Positions 8,316-17,415 of a DNA stretch of 64,000 nt are shown in pieces. This DNA comes from a virus, in IMG/VR virus record IMGVR_UViG_3300035670_012130, positions 1-64,000 of that record, one strand, 5' to 3'. Every line of letters begins with the position of its first letter. The stretch's first letter is position 1. A program made the position numbers and the translations under genes. The notes below the pieces were generated by a model. That model did not search any database, was not told where the DNA came from, and was given only the letters and a program-made list of their open reading frames with translations.

Positions 8316-8774
8316 ATGGATGCAAAATCAATTCAAACATTAATCAAAGTCTGTTCAAGATTAGACAAAACTGGGCATTATTCAAATGCAGATAGTTTGT
8401 TTGAAAAGATTGCTCAATATTACCCTCAGCAATCAGTAACACAGTCGCCTAATGTATCTTTAGTTCCATATGAGGAGCTTGAAGAAGAATACAAACAAAA
8501 TGATTTTTGGCGACAAAAAATCAATCCTAGAAAAAGAGTACCTGAGTATCGTGACTTAGGTGGCGAGGAAGATGGACAAAATATAGAGGGTCAATTACAT
8601 GGTCCAGATAATGTTCCAGGACCAGCTTACGTAGATCCAGGTAATCCAGCATCAAGTCCTTCAATGGCGATTCATAGCGGTGATGATTTGAACGATAAGT
8701 TTTCCTGGGAAGAAACATATCAGAAAAATGTTGATGAGGGAAATTCTTGGAAAAACAGAATACCAAACAGATAA
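8316..8774 (+). CDS. Unknown small virion-module protein
   Basis: This encodes 152 residues. The N-terminus (about 1-40) looks like a helical hairpin (IQTLIKVCSRLDKTGHYSNA...). The remainder is polar and Pro/Gly/Asp-rich, probably disordered (about 85-125). No recognised family. It begins with the same AAGAACAAAT leader as the preceding gene. The context between terminase and portal suggests a morphogenesis role. Confidence 0.6.
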   Translation: MDAKSIQTLIKVCSRLDKTGHYSNADSLFEKIAQYYPQQSVTQSPNVSLVPYEELEEEYKQNDFWRQKINPRKRVPEYRDLGGEEDGQNIEGQLHGPDNVPGPAYVDPGNPASSPSMAIHSGDDLNDKFSWEETYQKNVDEGNSWKNRIPNR

Positions 8775-8785
8775 GGAATTAAATT

Positions 8786-9277
8786 ATGCCTATACCAATC
8801 AAACCAGTTCATTCTTTAGATTTACATGCAGAATTATTTGACGGACCATCAATGGAAGGTCTTGGACTTTCAGATATTCAAATTCAACTTCTTGGAGTCT
8901 CACAAGCGCCAAAGAAAATTGAAGCAGCAAAATTAAGTGAAAAGTACTTAGATATGCTTAAAACAATTGATGCCAACACTGATGAATTAGTTACTGCAGC
9001 TAGTTATGTTGCTTTACATAAAGACAGCAAAGTTTGTGGTGTACCTACTGAAATTTCTGACAATGATCTTTTAGCTCTTAAGACTGCAGGATTGCTTACT
9101 GGATATGGAAGATCTGTAGAATTAACTGAAAGAGCAAAATTAGCATTACGTGATCATTATTTAAGCACTGATAATGTTAATGAATTTAGAAAACAAAGAA
9201 CAAAAGATAGATTTGATCTTGAAGAAGCAAGAAGTGTAAAAGCATCTTCAAATAAATTTAGAAAAGTAGGTTCTTGA
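8786..9277 (+). CDS. Unknown virion-module protein ending at an in-frame TGA
   Basis: This encodes 163 residues from ATG at 8786, with AAGGA upstream. It is mostly helical with a winged-helix-like centre (DNDLLALKTAGLLTGYGRSVELTERAK), but the family is not recognised. It ends with TGA at 9275-9277, and the same reading frame continues open to 9658 with a DUF192-like domain. TGA is otherwise not used as a stop in the + strand head module, where the other genes end in TAA or TAG. The stop is followed by C (TGAC), a weak termination context. The two parts may therefore be one gene of 290 codons read through or interrupted at codon 164. Confidence 0.6.
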   Translation: MPIPIKPVHSLDLHAELFDGPSMEGLGLSDIQIQLLGVSQAPKKIEAAKLSEKYLDMLKTIDANTDELVTAASYVALHKDSKVCGVPTEISDNDLLALKTAGLLTGYGRSVELTERAKLALRDHYLSTDNVNEFRKQRTKDRFDLEEARSVKASSNKFRKVGS

Positions 9278-9658
9278 CTCACTAACAAAGAATTCCGTGA
9301 TGAATTCGATGTTAGGTTTGTAGCAGATACAGATAAATTACGTACTAAAGGTTTAATGGATGCCGAACCTTTGGATGATTATGAAGTAGCATTTTTTACT
9401 TTTGATTATCCAGATTGCTATTCATTTTGGAATAAAAATGTTTCTTTTCCACTTTCTCTAGCATTTTTGGATAAAAATTATAAGATTGTTGATATTAAAG
9501 ATATGGAAGCAGATGACCCTAAATCTGTATCTCCTGATTCGAACAGCGTTGTATTTGTTGTAGAAGCAAATAAAGGATTGTTCAAAAAATTAGGCATCGG
9601 TGTTGGAGATAAATTGTTTTTGAAGGGCAAGAAAGTAATTTTCAGTAAAAAAACATAA
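9278..9658 (+). CDS. DUF192-like domain without a visible start codon (possible TGA readthrough extension)
   Basis: Translation in frame directly after the TGA at 9275 gives the DUF192 pattern: VRFVADTDKLRTKGLM, a segment with FFTFDYPDCYSFWNKNV, PLSLAFLDKN and the closing GVGDKLFL. DUF192 (COG1430) is a small beta-rich domain of unclear function. The first ATG (9356) corresponds to the Met of the conserved GLM motif and would delete the first strand. Between 9278 and 9356 no ATG, GTG, TTG, CTG or ATT codon is in frame. Either the TGA is read through from the upstream gene, the fusion was recently broken, or there is a sequence error. The product from 9356 alone would be 100 residues. Confidence 0.6.
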   Translation, partial: LTNKEFRDEFDVRFVADTDKLRTKGLMDAEPLDDYEVAFFTFDYPDCYSFWNKNVSFPLSLAFLDKNYKIVDIKDMEADDPKSVSPDSNSVVFVVEANKGLFKKLGIGVGDKLFLKGKKVIFSKKT

Positions 9659-9736
9659 ATGGATGCATTAAAGGAATTTGAGCATTAAATTTAGAAATTT
9701 TCTTAATGTATTTTTTCTTGAGGAGAAAAATTAATT

Positions 9737-10825
9737 ATGGCAGATAGAATTTTCCCAAACAGATTTCAAGAAGATCCTCTTGATTCTGACTTGGTTTTCC
9801 AAGGAATTGACTGGGACAACTTTAACCAAAGATTAGCCGAGGCAAAAGAGCCAAAAGAGAACAAGGGTCTCAAAGCTCTTATTGATGCTATTGGTGATGA
9901 AGAAGTTGACAGATTGCAAGGCGAAGATCATGAAGATCATGAAGCTGCAATGGACCACAAGGCTGGTTGGAGCAAAGAAGCTAAGAAAGGTCTTCCAGAA
10001 GGTTTGAAAAAGTGGATGGAAGAAAACGGCAAGGGCAAGACAGCAGAATCTGATGATGAAGATTCTGAAAAGTGCCCAGATTGCGATTGTGATCCTTGCG
10101 AATGTGACGAAAAAGATAAAGGTCCTATGAAGAGAAAAGGCCCTAAGTCTAAGTCTGAAAAGAAAGCATTCCATTTCAATCATGCATCACAATTGTCTGC
10201 TGAAGCAGTAGAAGCTGCAATCGCTGCTGGCGATGAAGATCTCAAGGATGCTATTCTTGCTGCTCGCCATGAAAGAAGAGTAAGATTGGCTGGCAAGATT
10301 GAGCGCCAAGTTCAAGCACAACAAGAAACCAATTTAAAGCTTGCACAAAGAAGAGCTTACAGAGAAGCATTGGTTCAAAAAGTTGCTGCAAAGATGGAAG
10401 ATGATAAAGAAGCATCTATGGACAAAACTTGCGAAAAATGTGGCGAGAAGTATGCTGGCAAGGATTGCGAAGCATGTGGATATGCATCATCTGATTCAGA
10501 AATGAAAGAAGCTAAAGCATTCTCATCTGCTGCAAGACAAGCATTTGCTGCTAAGGCAATTGCAGAAGGTTTCCCAGTTGAATATGTAAATGCTAGATTA
10601 GGTGAAACATCAGCTCCTGCAGTTGACAAATTGTCCGATATCAAAAATGTTCTTGCTTCTGATCTTGAAACCAATGTAAAGGTTGCTGCAGCTTCTTCGA
10701 TGATCAAAGTTGCAACACTTTCAGACGCAGACTATTCCAGAATTATTGATTACTGGAAGAACGAACTCGGTTATGGTGATCAAGAGTGGATTGATGCACT
10801 CTTCACTAAGAAATACGACAAGTAA
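9737..10825 (+). CDS. Unknown virion-module protein with two cysteine clusters
   Basis: This encodes 362 residues with a GAGGAG ribosome site. There is an acidic, His-rich stretch (about 54-75), a Cys cluster CPDCDCDPCEC (113-123), a basic linker, a long helical region (about 150-222), and a C-x2-C...C-x2-C zinc-ribbon-like unit (232-247). The C-terminus again contains KVAA-type repeats and a small helical domain. No known family. A terminator-like hairpin follows. A head-assembly role is likely from position only. Confidence 0.65.
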   Translation: MADRIFPNRFQEDPLDSDLVFQGIDWDNFNQRLAEAKEPKENKGLKALIDAIGDEEVDRLQGEDHEDHEAAMDHKAGWSKEAKKGLPEGLKKWMEENGKGKTAESDDEDSEKCPDCDCDPCECDEKDKGPMKRKGPKSKSEKKAFHFNHASQLSAEAVEAAIAAGDEDLKDAILAARHERRVRLAGKIERQVQAQQETNLKLAQRRAYREALVQKVAAKMEDDKEASMDKTCEKCGEKYAGKDCEACGYASSDSEMKEAKAFSSAARQAFAAKAIAEGFPVEYVNARLGETSAPAVDKLSDIKNVLASDLETNVKVAAASSMIKVATLSDADYSRIIDYWKNELGYGDQEWIDALFTKKYDK

Positions 10826-10848
10826 TAATTACACTCCTCAAGATGATG

Positions 10849-10871
10849 GTCCCAGGGCTCTGCCCTGGGAC
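10849..10871 (+). terminator. GC-rich hairpin after the cysteine-cluster gene
   Basis: GTCCCAGGGC (10849-10858), loop TCT, GCCCTGGGAC (10862-10871) form a perfect 10-bp stem. No U-tract follows, so it may be a weak terminator, a processing signal or an RNA-stability element. Confidence 0.5.
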
Positions 10872-10903
10872 ATTCTTGAAAAGTAAGAGCAGGAAATACA
10901 AAC

Positions 10904-11719
10904 ATGAGCAGATTTAGAAAAGTATCAGAAATCGAAAACATTCCATCATTTTTGGAAAAGAGATTTATTGGCGCTCAAGTTGAAGTTGAAGAAGATCCAT
11001 ACGCTGAGTTAAAGAGAAATTCAACTGCAAATAGACAATCAATTTCTAAACAAAATATTGGTTTTACAAAAGAAGCTAACACAATCAACAAATCTTGGGA
11101 AAAGATTCAAGGTGCATCTACTTATCAAGATCTAAGAGACACCACAATTGAAGATAGAATTCTTTCACAAGATTTTGGTGCTATTAGAAGAGCTGGTTCA
11201 CAATTTGATCAAGGTGAAAATGCAAGAACAACTACAAGTGGATTAAAAGCATTTTCGGCAGATGAATATATGAATGCTATGCTTTCAAGGTCAGCATCTA
11301 TTTTCAACCCAGATATGATTGCAATTTCAGAAGAATTCTTAAATTCACAATCTTCAACTAGTGAACAATCAATTATTGAAAATCAAAGAGCAAGAGAAGC
11401 TAAAGCATCTCGTCATAAAGCTTGGGAAGAAAGCCAAATCAATAACTTGAGACAATCTTCAGTTGTTTCATCAAGAGCACATTCTATCTTAAGAACATCT
11501 TCAGACAATGAATTCAATTCAACATTTGGAATGATTGATCCATCTGCTCTGGACAATCGTGAGTCAATGAGAATTGCTAATCAAGAGAAGATTAGAAACG
11601 AAAGAATGGCAATCAAGAAAAATATACAAAGTGATATGAACAACAAAGCTCAATCAAGAGCAAAAACTATTAATGAAATTTATAATAGTATTGACATAAA
11701 CTTTGATGATATTGATTAA
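10904..11719 (+). CDS. Unknown helical virion-module protein
   Basis: This encodes 271 residues, Ser/Asn/Glu-rich with long predicted helices, no cysteines and no membrane segment. AGCAGGAAA upstream serves as a ribosome site. Low-complexity polar composition suggests a scaffold or core component, but no family is recognised. The stop TAA overlaps the next ATG (TAATG). Confidence 0.6.
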   Translation: MSRFRKVSEIENIPSFLEKRFIGAQVEVEEDPYAELKRNSTANRQSISKQNIGFTKEANTINKSWEKIQGASTYQDLRDTTIEDRILSQDFGAIRRAGSQFDQGENARTTTSGLKAFSADEYMNAMLSRSASIFNPDMIAISEEFLNSQSSTSEQSIIENQRAREAKASRHKAWEESQINNLRQSSVVSSRAHSILRTSSDNEFNSTFGMIDPSALDNRESMRIANQEKIRNERMAIKKNIQSDMNNKAQSRAKTINEIYNSIDINFDDID

Positions 11720-12705
11720 TGGATAAACTGTCTCAAATTCAACCGCCTTTAGCCTCGAATCCTGCCAATGGAATAAATAATATTCCATTAAACGGTGAGA
11801 ATGTTGAAGGTGTTACTAAAAACGAAATGAGGCAGTTGATGAATAAAATTAAATCTGCTAGTGAAAACTTTGCTGAATTTTCAAATGAAGTAACGTTGAT
11901 AGCAGACAGAGTGCAAGATAATAACTTGAGACATCAACTATATAAATTATCTAAAGCACTTATTATGTCCAATGACAATAGAACCAGAACAAAAGATCCA
12001 ATTACTCAAGAATTAGATCCAAGCTATATAGATATAGCAAATAAGATTGAACAAACTTATTTATCCGAGGCTAAGAACGTGTACAACAATTCCAAAACAG
12101 CACAGGTCAAAAAGAAAAAGAAAACTAGAGGCAATCCATTCCGTGTTTTAATGGGTAAAGTGGGTAAATTGCTTGATCACGGTGTCGAAAAAAACGATAT
12201 TGTAAGATACATTTCAAAGCTCAAGTATTGGAATAAAGAAACAATTGAACGTGCTGTTGATATTGTTAAAGAATATAACAAAAAATTAGAGCAAGGCAAA
12301 AATAAAGACGAAAAACCAGAAAAAAAAGCAAATGTTGTTGATCTAGATAAATTGGTAAAAAAAGATCAAGAAGTAAAAGAAGAAAAAGAAGATCTTAAGA
12401 AAACTGTTAAAAAAATCAATGACACAGGCGAAGTTGATGAAGCCAAAAAAGATGCCAAAGTCAAAACTGCTGCCTTGAATTACGATTCAAAACCAAACTT
12501 TGAAAAAAGATCTACCGCCGAATTAATTATGAGAGCTTGTTTCCTTATGGATTTACAAGATTATTCTAAAACAACTAAGCAAGGTGATTTTAAAGATGCT
12601 GCTGATAAGAAAGGCGTTAGCGAAGAATTAAAGCAAATTAGAGCAGCTCTTGCCGATAGAGGTTTTGATAAAGAAGAATTATCAAATTTAGGATTGGGTA
12701 AATAA
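11719..12705 (+). CDS. Unknown Lys/Glu-rich virion-module protein
   Basis: This encodes 328 residues. The N-terminal part (about 30-120) is helical. A basic patch KKKKKTRG follows, then a helix with RYISKLKYWNKETIERAVDIV, a highly charged Lys/Glu coiled-coil-like region (about 190-250) and a C-terminal helical domain. It is translationally coupled to the previous gene. The family is not recognised; a core/scaffold or DNA-contacting role is possible given the basic patch. Confidence 0.6.
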   Translation: MDKLSQIQPPLASNPANGINNIPLNGENVEGVTKNEMRQLMNKIKSASENFAEFSNEVTLIADRVQDNNLRHQLYKLSKALIMSNDNRTRTKDPITQELDPSYIDIANKIEQTYLSEAKNVYNNSKTAQVKKKKKTRGNPFRVLMGKVGKLLDHGVEKNDIVRYISKLKYWNKETIERAVDIVKEYNKKLEQGKNKDEKPEKKANVVDLDKLVKKDQEVKEEKEDLKKTVKKINDTGEVDEAKKDAKVKTAALNYDSKPNFEKRSTAELIMRACFLMDLQDYSKTTKQGDFKDAADKKGVSEELKQIRAALADRGFDKEELSNLGLGK

Positions 12706-12707
12706 TT

Positions 12708-14369
12708 ATGGATAAAGGATATAAAATCAAAGCAACATACGAGACTCACGATCCTAATAAAATTCAAGAGATTATGGACAAAAAACCATTGATTGGCGGT
12801 ACAGGATTACTCAGCATGCTTCAAGATACCCTTTCTGGACTTGGAGATGGTGATTCTATGCCAATGTCTTCTCCTTTTCACGTTTTAGATATGAATGATT
12901 TTGGTGATGATCCAGTAATTTCAGCATTTAGAAATATGGGTGGCCCTGAACATATTGTCAAAGTTGTCGCTCTCCCTGAAAAAGAAGCACATCATCATTT
13001 ACATCACGCTTTTAGTAAACTCAATAATATCAAATTAGCAGAAGAAAGAAATACTCTTCGTTATGCCTATATGGCTTTACAAAACTTTTTAAATAAAGAT
13101 AATGAAGCAGCCAGATTAGAAAGAGTTGCATATAAAACTACAGATAAATCTGCTGGATATTGGCAAATTGAAGCCATCAATACTTTAGACAAGCTTGCAA
13201 AATTTACATCAACTTCATTGAGAATTGCCAAACTTGAAAAAGCTAGAAATGTTGTGTTGTCAGGTGATAAATTGCAAACAACCAAAGTTGCAAATTATTT
13301 ACACAACTGGTATTCAGAAGTTACACCAAAAGAAAACAGAAGAGTAGCATATACATCTTTATTTACTCAGGCAAATGAACCATTTTTACTTTGCCCTAAA
13401 GGTAAATTCCAAGGTTATAAAGCTCCAATTCCTATGGAAATTTCTAAGTGTCGTGAAAATTGTATTGACTCAAGAATTGATAAAGAAGGTCATGTCACTT
13501 GTGCATATCAAGATTGGCTCAAAGTAGCATTCCAATCTCATGATGAAGTTATGGCAAGATTAGATGTTCATAAGCATCCAGACAATGAAGCTAATGCCCT
13601 TGAACTCAAAGAAGGTGAAAGATCCAAAAAACTTACAGAAGGTGAAATTGGATTTGAAGCTAGATTTGATAATTCAGACAGAGGCGCAAATAAAATCAGA
13701 GGCAAACAAAATGTCGATGATTCTAGAGAAAAACAATTGTCCGATGCAAAACAATCTGCTTACGGTCATCAACAAGGCGATAAGCCAGTTATGCGCCCAA
13801 AACAAGCTCAAACTGACTCAAATAAAACAATAGATTCTCAATTACCAAGAAAAGATCAAAAGGGCACTGATTATCTTGAAATGCTTTTGAGAAGATTGAA
13901 CAATAAAGAATCTGAAACAGAAGAGACAAGAGAAGAACAGCTTGACTCTGATGGTCTTTACACTCATCGTGGCGAAATGGAAGAATCTTACGCTGATCAA
14001 TTAAACGTTGATGCCAAAAATCCCATCAATTACAGAGATGAATTGAACAAGGATAAAGATGAGCCAAAAGATTCAATTATTCATCAATTAGATAAAAACA
14101 TCACTGCTTCTAAAAAAGAAATGAATCAAGAACAAATCCTTTCTGAAACTAGAAAGAAAAATGTTGTTGATGTTTCTAGAGATGAACAATTAGAAGACAG
14201 AAGACATAATTCTAAAATCACAAAAAACATCGAAGCTCTTCTAGATGAAGATGATGAAGATAGCTTTGGACATCAATTTTCAGAAGAAGATCTCAAGAGA
14301 TTTGCTGAAGAACTCGGATTAGATTATGTAATGGAATCTAAAAGAGAAGAATACGACGATGTGGTATAA
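12708..14369 (+). CDS. Unknown virion-module protein with repeated R-E-x-Q-L motifs
   Basis: This encodes 553 residues. The N-terminal half is ordered and includes a His cluster (95-100) and a four-Cys unit (C229, C248, C252, C265; SKCRENC...CAYQDWL) that could bind zinc or Fe-S. The C-terminal 220 residues are polar and repeat a short motif: REKQL (340-344), REEQL (408-412), ADQL (429-432), RDEQL (491-495) and looser copies. The same motif occurs in the protease polyprotein at 17416 and as MENQL in the next gene, so it may be a shared docking or processing signal. The 3' end overlaps the next gene by 11 bases. Confidence 0.65.
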   Translation: MDKGYKIKATYETHDPNKIQEIMDKKPLIGGTGLLSMLQDTLSGLGDGDSMPMSSPFHVLDMNDFGDDPVISAFRNMGGPEHIVKVVALPEKEAHHHLHHAFSKLNNIKLAEERNTLRYAYMALQNFLNKDNEAARLERVAYKTTDKSAGYWQIEAINTLDKLAKFTSTSLRIAKLEKARNVVLSGDKLQTTKVANYLHNWYSEVTPKENRRVAYTSLFTQANEPFLLCPKGKFQGYKAPIPMEISKCRENCIDSRIDKEGHVTCAYQDWLKVAFQSHDEVMARLDVHKHPDNEANALELKEGERSKKLTEGEIGFEARFDNSDRGANKIRGKQNVDDSREKQLSDAKQSAYGHQQGDKPVMRPKQAQTDSNKTIDSQLPRKDQKGTDYLEMLLRRLNNKESETEETREEQLDSDGLYTHRGEMEESYADQLNVDAKNPINYRDELNKDKDEPKDSIIHQLDKNITASKKEMNQEQILSETRKKNVVDVSRDEQLEDRRHNSKITKNIEALLDEDDEDSFGHQFSEEDLKRFAEELGLDYVMESKREEYDDVV

Positions 14370-14892
14370 GCAAGTTTTAGCCCAAGTTGGCGGTGGTGTA
14401 AATTTTACAGGAACAGATAATATTGATTCTGAAAATACTTTTGAAATTGACAAAATCAAAGATGTAGATGATAAGCCAGTAGGACTTTATGATGAGCTTG
14501 CTGGCATATTGGAAAAAATGGGCAAAACACTTGATGAATATTATAATATGAATCAAGAACAACAAAAAGAAGTTTGGGATCTTTTAGTCAATCGCCCACA
14601 TAGAATGAATATGGACAACAATGGTCAATTTATTGTTTCTCCTCAATCTGCATCTATTGAAGCACGTAGACATTCTCCGTATCATGATAGCCCTGAAGAA
14701 ACTTCTATGGAAAATCAATTAGAAGGATCTAGACAGCAAAATAATAACAGAGATCCTCAAAGTATGTCTTCCATAGAAAAAGGTAACAGTTTTCAGCATT
14801 TCAACAATGGCGAGGGTTATTATCAAGCAATTAAGGGCAAACAAGATCCAATTCTTTTTGGGAATAAACCTTCTAATCAAACTTGGTATTAA
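14359..14892 (+). CDS. Unknown protein immediately upstream of the portal
   Basis: This encodes 177 residues from ATG at 14359, overlapping the previous gene by 11 bases. A short helical segment (about 40-78, YDELAGILEKMGKTLDEYY) is followed by a Gln/Asn/Ser-rich, probably disordered tail that contains MENQLEGSR, a variant of the E-x-Q-L motif in the neighbours. No known family. Its position suggests a portal or head-vertex partner. Confidence 0.55.
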   Translation: MWYKQVLAQVGGGVNFTGTDNIDSENTFEIDKIKDVDDKPVGLYDELAGILEKMGKTLDEYYNMNQEQQKEVWDLLVNRPHRMNMDNNGQFIVSPQSASIEARRHSPYHDSPEETSMENQLEGSRQQNNNRDPQSMSSIEKGNSFQHFNNGEGYYQAIKGKQDPILFGNKPSNQTWY

Positions 14893-14903
14893 TTTTTAGA
14901 ACG

Positions 14904-14910
14904 GTATAAT
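14904..14910 (+). promoter_or_regulatory. GTATAAT element, leaderless promoter of the portal gene
   Basis: GTATAAT at 14904-14910 ends 7 bases before ATG at 14918; no Shine-Dalgarno is present. Confidence 0.6.
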
Positions 14911-14917
14911 ATATGTT

Positions 14918-17290
14918 ATGGCAAATAGAACATCATTGGCTTCTGCTATCAGAACAGCAGCAACACAAGTATCAGGAGCAACAACCCCAACATCAACTGT
15001 AGACAAAAATTATGCTAGTAGCAGAATTGGTCTTGGCTTAGGACCCAGTGTTACAAGAACTGCAAGCATAAACACGGTAACTACATCACCAAATTTCTAT
15101 TCGCCTTTCTTAACTCCATCATCTTTTCAGATCCCAAATGCTCGTCGTGAAGTTTATCTTTGGGCAAACTGGTGGAGAAATAACGAGCCGAAAATTGCTG
15201 CAGCCATCAATTTCTATACTAATTATCCTTTCTCTGGTTGGAAATTAGAATGTTCTTCATCTTATGTCAAAGATTATTTTGAAAAGTTAGTAGAATCACT
15301 TAATTTTCAAAAGTGGCTTCCAGAGATTTCCAAAACTTATCATTTATTGGGCGACTCTTTTGTATTACTTTCACTTGATTGTCCTCATTGTCACGGTTCA
15401 AACTGGGATAACGACAAAAATCAAGAATGTGAGCATGATGGCGCCACATGGAAATCCATTTCAATTTTAAATCCAGATTCTGTGATTAAGAGTCCAGGAA
15501 TGATTGATCAGCCTGGTAGTTATGCTTATAGACCATCTGCAGAAGAAATCAGAATTGTCAACGAAAGACATCCAAAAGAAATCTACGACAAAATACCTGA
15601 TGATATTAAAAAAATGATTATGCAAGGTAATCCTATAAAGCTTAATCCAATTTCTATTCATCATTTTAAATATGGATCAAACCCATGGGAAGATTATGGA
15701 ATTTCTATGATCAGACCATTGTTCCCAATTTTGACCTATAAAGATAAATTACGCCAAGCTCAATATATGATTGCCGAACGTCTCATCTTGCCAATCAAGG
15801 TTGTAAAAATTGGTAGTGATACAAGACCGGCATCTCAAGAAGATATTGATAATGTCCAGGATGAATTAGCATCTATTGCAAATGACCCTAACTTGACTCT
15901 TGTTACTCACCACAACTTTGATCTCGAATGGTATGGAGCAACAGGTAAAATACACCCTCTTACTGGTGAGTTCGAATTAATTGAACAAGAAATTTTAGAT
16001 GGTGTAATGTTAAATAAAGCTCTTTTAAATGGCGAAGGTCCAACTTACGGAAACGCTCAAGTTGGTCTTCTTGCTATGGCTCAAAGATTGGAAACATTTA
16101 GAAGAGAAGTTGCACACTGGATTGAACAAAATGTTTTTATGCCAGTAGCTAAATGGAATGGCTTTGTAATTGAAGGTGAAAGAGGACAGGACGAATTAGT
16201 TTATCCTAAAATTAAATTCGATGATCTTCAATTGCGTGATGATACTGGTAAGTTGCAAATGCTTGTTACTGCAAATCAAAACGGTGTTATTTCTAATGTT
16301 TCTCTTATCGAAGCCTTTGGCTTAGATTCTGATCAAGAAATTGAAAGATTAAGATTCGAACAAGGTGCAAACTTTGTTAACGATCAATCTTTTGGCACCC
16401 CTAACATTTCTTTAAGTTTTCAAAGCGGAGGAGTTACAGGACAAGGTTTTGGAGCTGGATCTCCTGATGCAACTGGTGGTATGGGTGCTCCTCCTCCAGC
16501 AGATTTAGCAGTCGGTGGTGCTGCCACACCTCCTGCCGGTGGAGCAATTCCTCCAGCTCCAGCCCCTGGCGCAGCAGCCCCTACTGCTTCAGTTATGACA
16601 AAAAACTATAAATTAGCAAGCTCTGTCATAAATGAAATTTACGATGAAAGAATCAATGCTAAGAATTCTAGTGTTAGAACCGCAAGTAAAAGAATAAAGT
16701 CTGCAGCTCATGAAGGATTCTTAATGTCATTGACTCCAGTTACAGGAAGAGGCTCGCTTGGTCCACTACCTAGTGAATACGATGGTTTGTTTGGTTCATT
16801 ACAAATGCCTCTTTGTGGTGGAGATAATTCTCATCCACTAAACAATTATGCATTAGAAGAATTTTATCATTATGCAAATAATGAGAATGAATCTATCAAG
16901 AGATATGCCAAAAAGAAAATAGATGTCACTCAACAGCCAAAAATGTTTACTAGTTTAGAGAAAAAACTTTATGGTTTGACTATGTCGTTAAATATGCCAT
17001 TTCCACTTTATGCACAATATTCAGCTGGACCAACGATGGATTATCAATTAGATGCTGCTATTCCTAACCTTAAGATAGGAATTGAAGCTGATGGTGAAAT
17101 TTGGCATAACAACCCTGACAAAATAGCAAAAGATAAGCGAAGAGATTCAGAATTAGCTGCAAATGGATGGATTATTATCAGATTTACTGACAAAGAAATT
17201 AATGATCACCCTCAAGATTGTTTAAATGTTTTGATAAAAGCTATCAAAAAGCGAACAGGTATGGGTGATGGAAATTCGGAATATCTATAA
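14918..17290 (+). CDS. Portal protein fused to a C-terminal Vsr/DUF559-like nuclease domain
   Basis: This encodes 790 residues. Residues about 70-500 are portal-like: the WANWWRNNEPKIAAAINFY stretch at 82-100, a stem/crown region with LRQAQYMIAERLILPI, and the EGPTYGNAQVGLLAMAQRLETF segment. A CPHC...CEH group (155-173) is inserted. A Gly/Pro/Ala linker (about 505-557) follows. Residues about 676-780 match the DUF559/Vsr nuclease pattern: SLEKKL (679-684), LDAAIP (711-716), IEADGEIWH (722-730) and GWIIIRF (750-756), giving candidate catalytic D712, E723 and D725. Portals form the dodecameric DNA gate; a nuclease-fold appendage is unusual. It might be inactive, released by the phage protease, or act in genome processing. 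Confidence 0.85.
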   Translation: MANRTSLASAIRTAATQVSGATTPTSTVDKNYASSRIGLGLGPSVTRTASINTVTTSPNFYSPFLTPSSFQIPNARREVYLWANWWRNNEPKIAAAINFYTNYPFSGWKLECSSSYVKDYFEKLVESLNFQKWLPEISKTYHLLGDSFVLLSLDCPHCHGSNWDNDKNQECEHDGATWKSISILNPDSVIKSPGMIDQPGSYAYRPSAEEIRIVNERHPKEIYDKIPDDIKKMIMQGNPIKLNPISIHHFKYGSNPWEDYGISMIRPLFPILTYKDKLRQAQYMIAERLILPIKVVKIGSDTRPASQEDIDNVQDELASIANDPNLTLVTHHNFDLEWYGATGKIHPLTGEFELIEQEILDGVMLNKALLNGEGPTYGNAQVGLLAMAQRLETFRREVAHWIEQNVFMPVAKWNGFVIEGERGQDELVYPKIKFDDLQLRDDTGKLQMLVTANQNGVISNVSLIEAFGLDSDQEIERLRFEQGANFVNDQSFGTPNISLSFQSGGVTGQGFGAGSPDATGGMGAPPPADLAVGGAATPPAGGAIPPAPAPGAAAPTASVMTKNYKLASSVINEIYDERINAKNSSVRTASKRIKSAAHEGFLMSLTPVTGRGSLGPLPSEYDGLFGSLQMPLCGGDNSHPLNNYALEEFYHYANNENESIKRYAKKKIDVTQQPKMFTSLEKKLYGLTMSLNMPFPLYAQYSAGPTMDYQLDAAIPNLKIGIEADGEIWHNNPDKIAKDKRRDSELAANGWIIIRFTDKEINDHPQDCLNVLIKAIKKRTGMGDGNSEYL

Positions 17291-17317
17291 TTGAATAATA
17301 GTTTGTCACTGTACAAT

Positions 17318-17341
17318 AAACCCGTCGATTTCGACGGGTTT
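17318..17341 (+). terminator. Terminator after the portal gene
   Basis: AAACCCGTCGA (17318-17328), TT loop and TCGACGGGTTT (17331-17341) form a perfect 11-bp stem with an AT-rich tail. Confidence 0.8.
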
Positions 17342-17415
17342 AAATTTTACAGGTTTTAATATGTTAAAAATAGAACAAATCCTATTGATAACTTTATTTT
17401 TTAAGGATTGAAAAT

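Noticed and set aside
9356-9658. ATG 9356 as a normal start of the DUF192-like gene
   Set aside because: It would begin at the Met of the conserved GLM motif and drop the first conserved strand, so it is kept only as a fallback.
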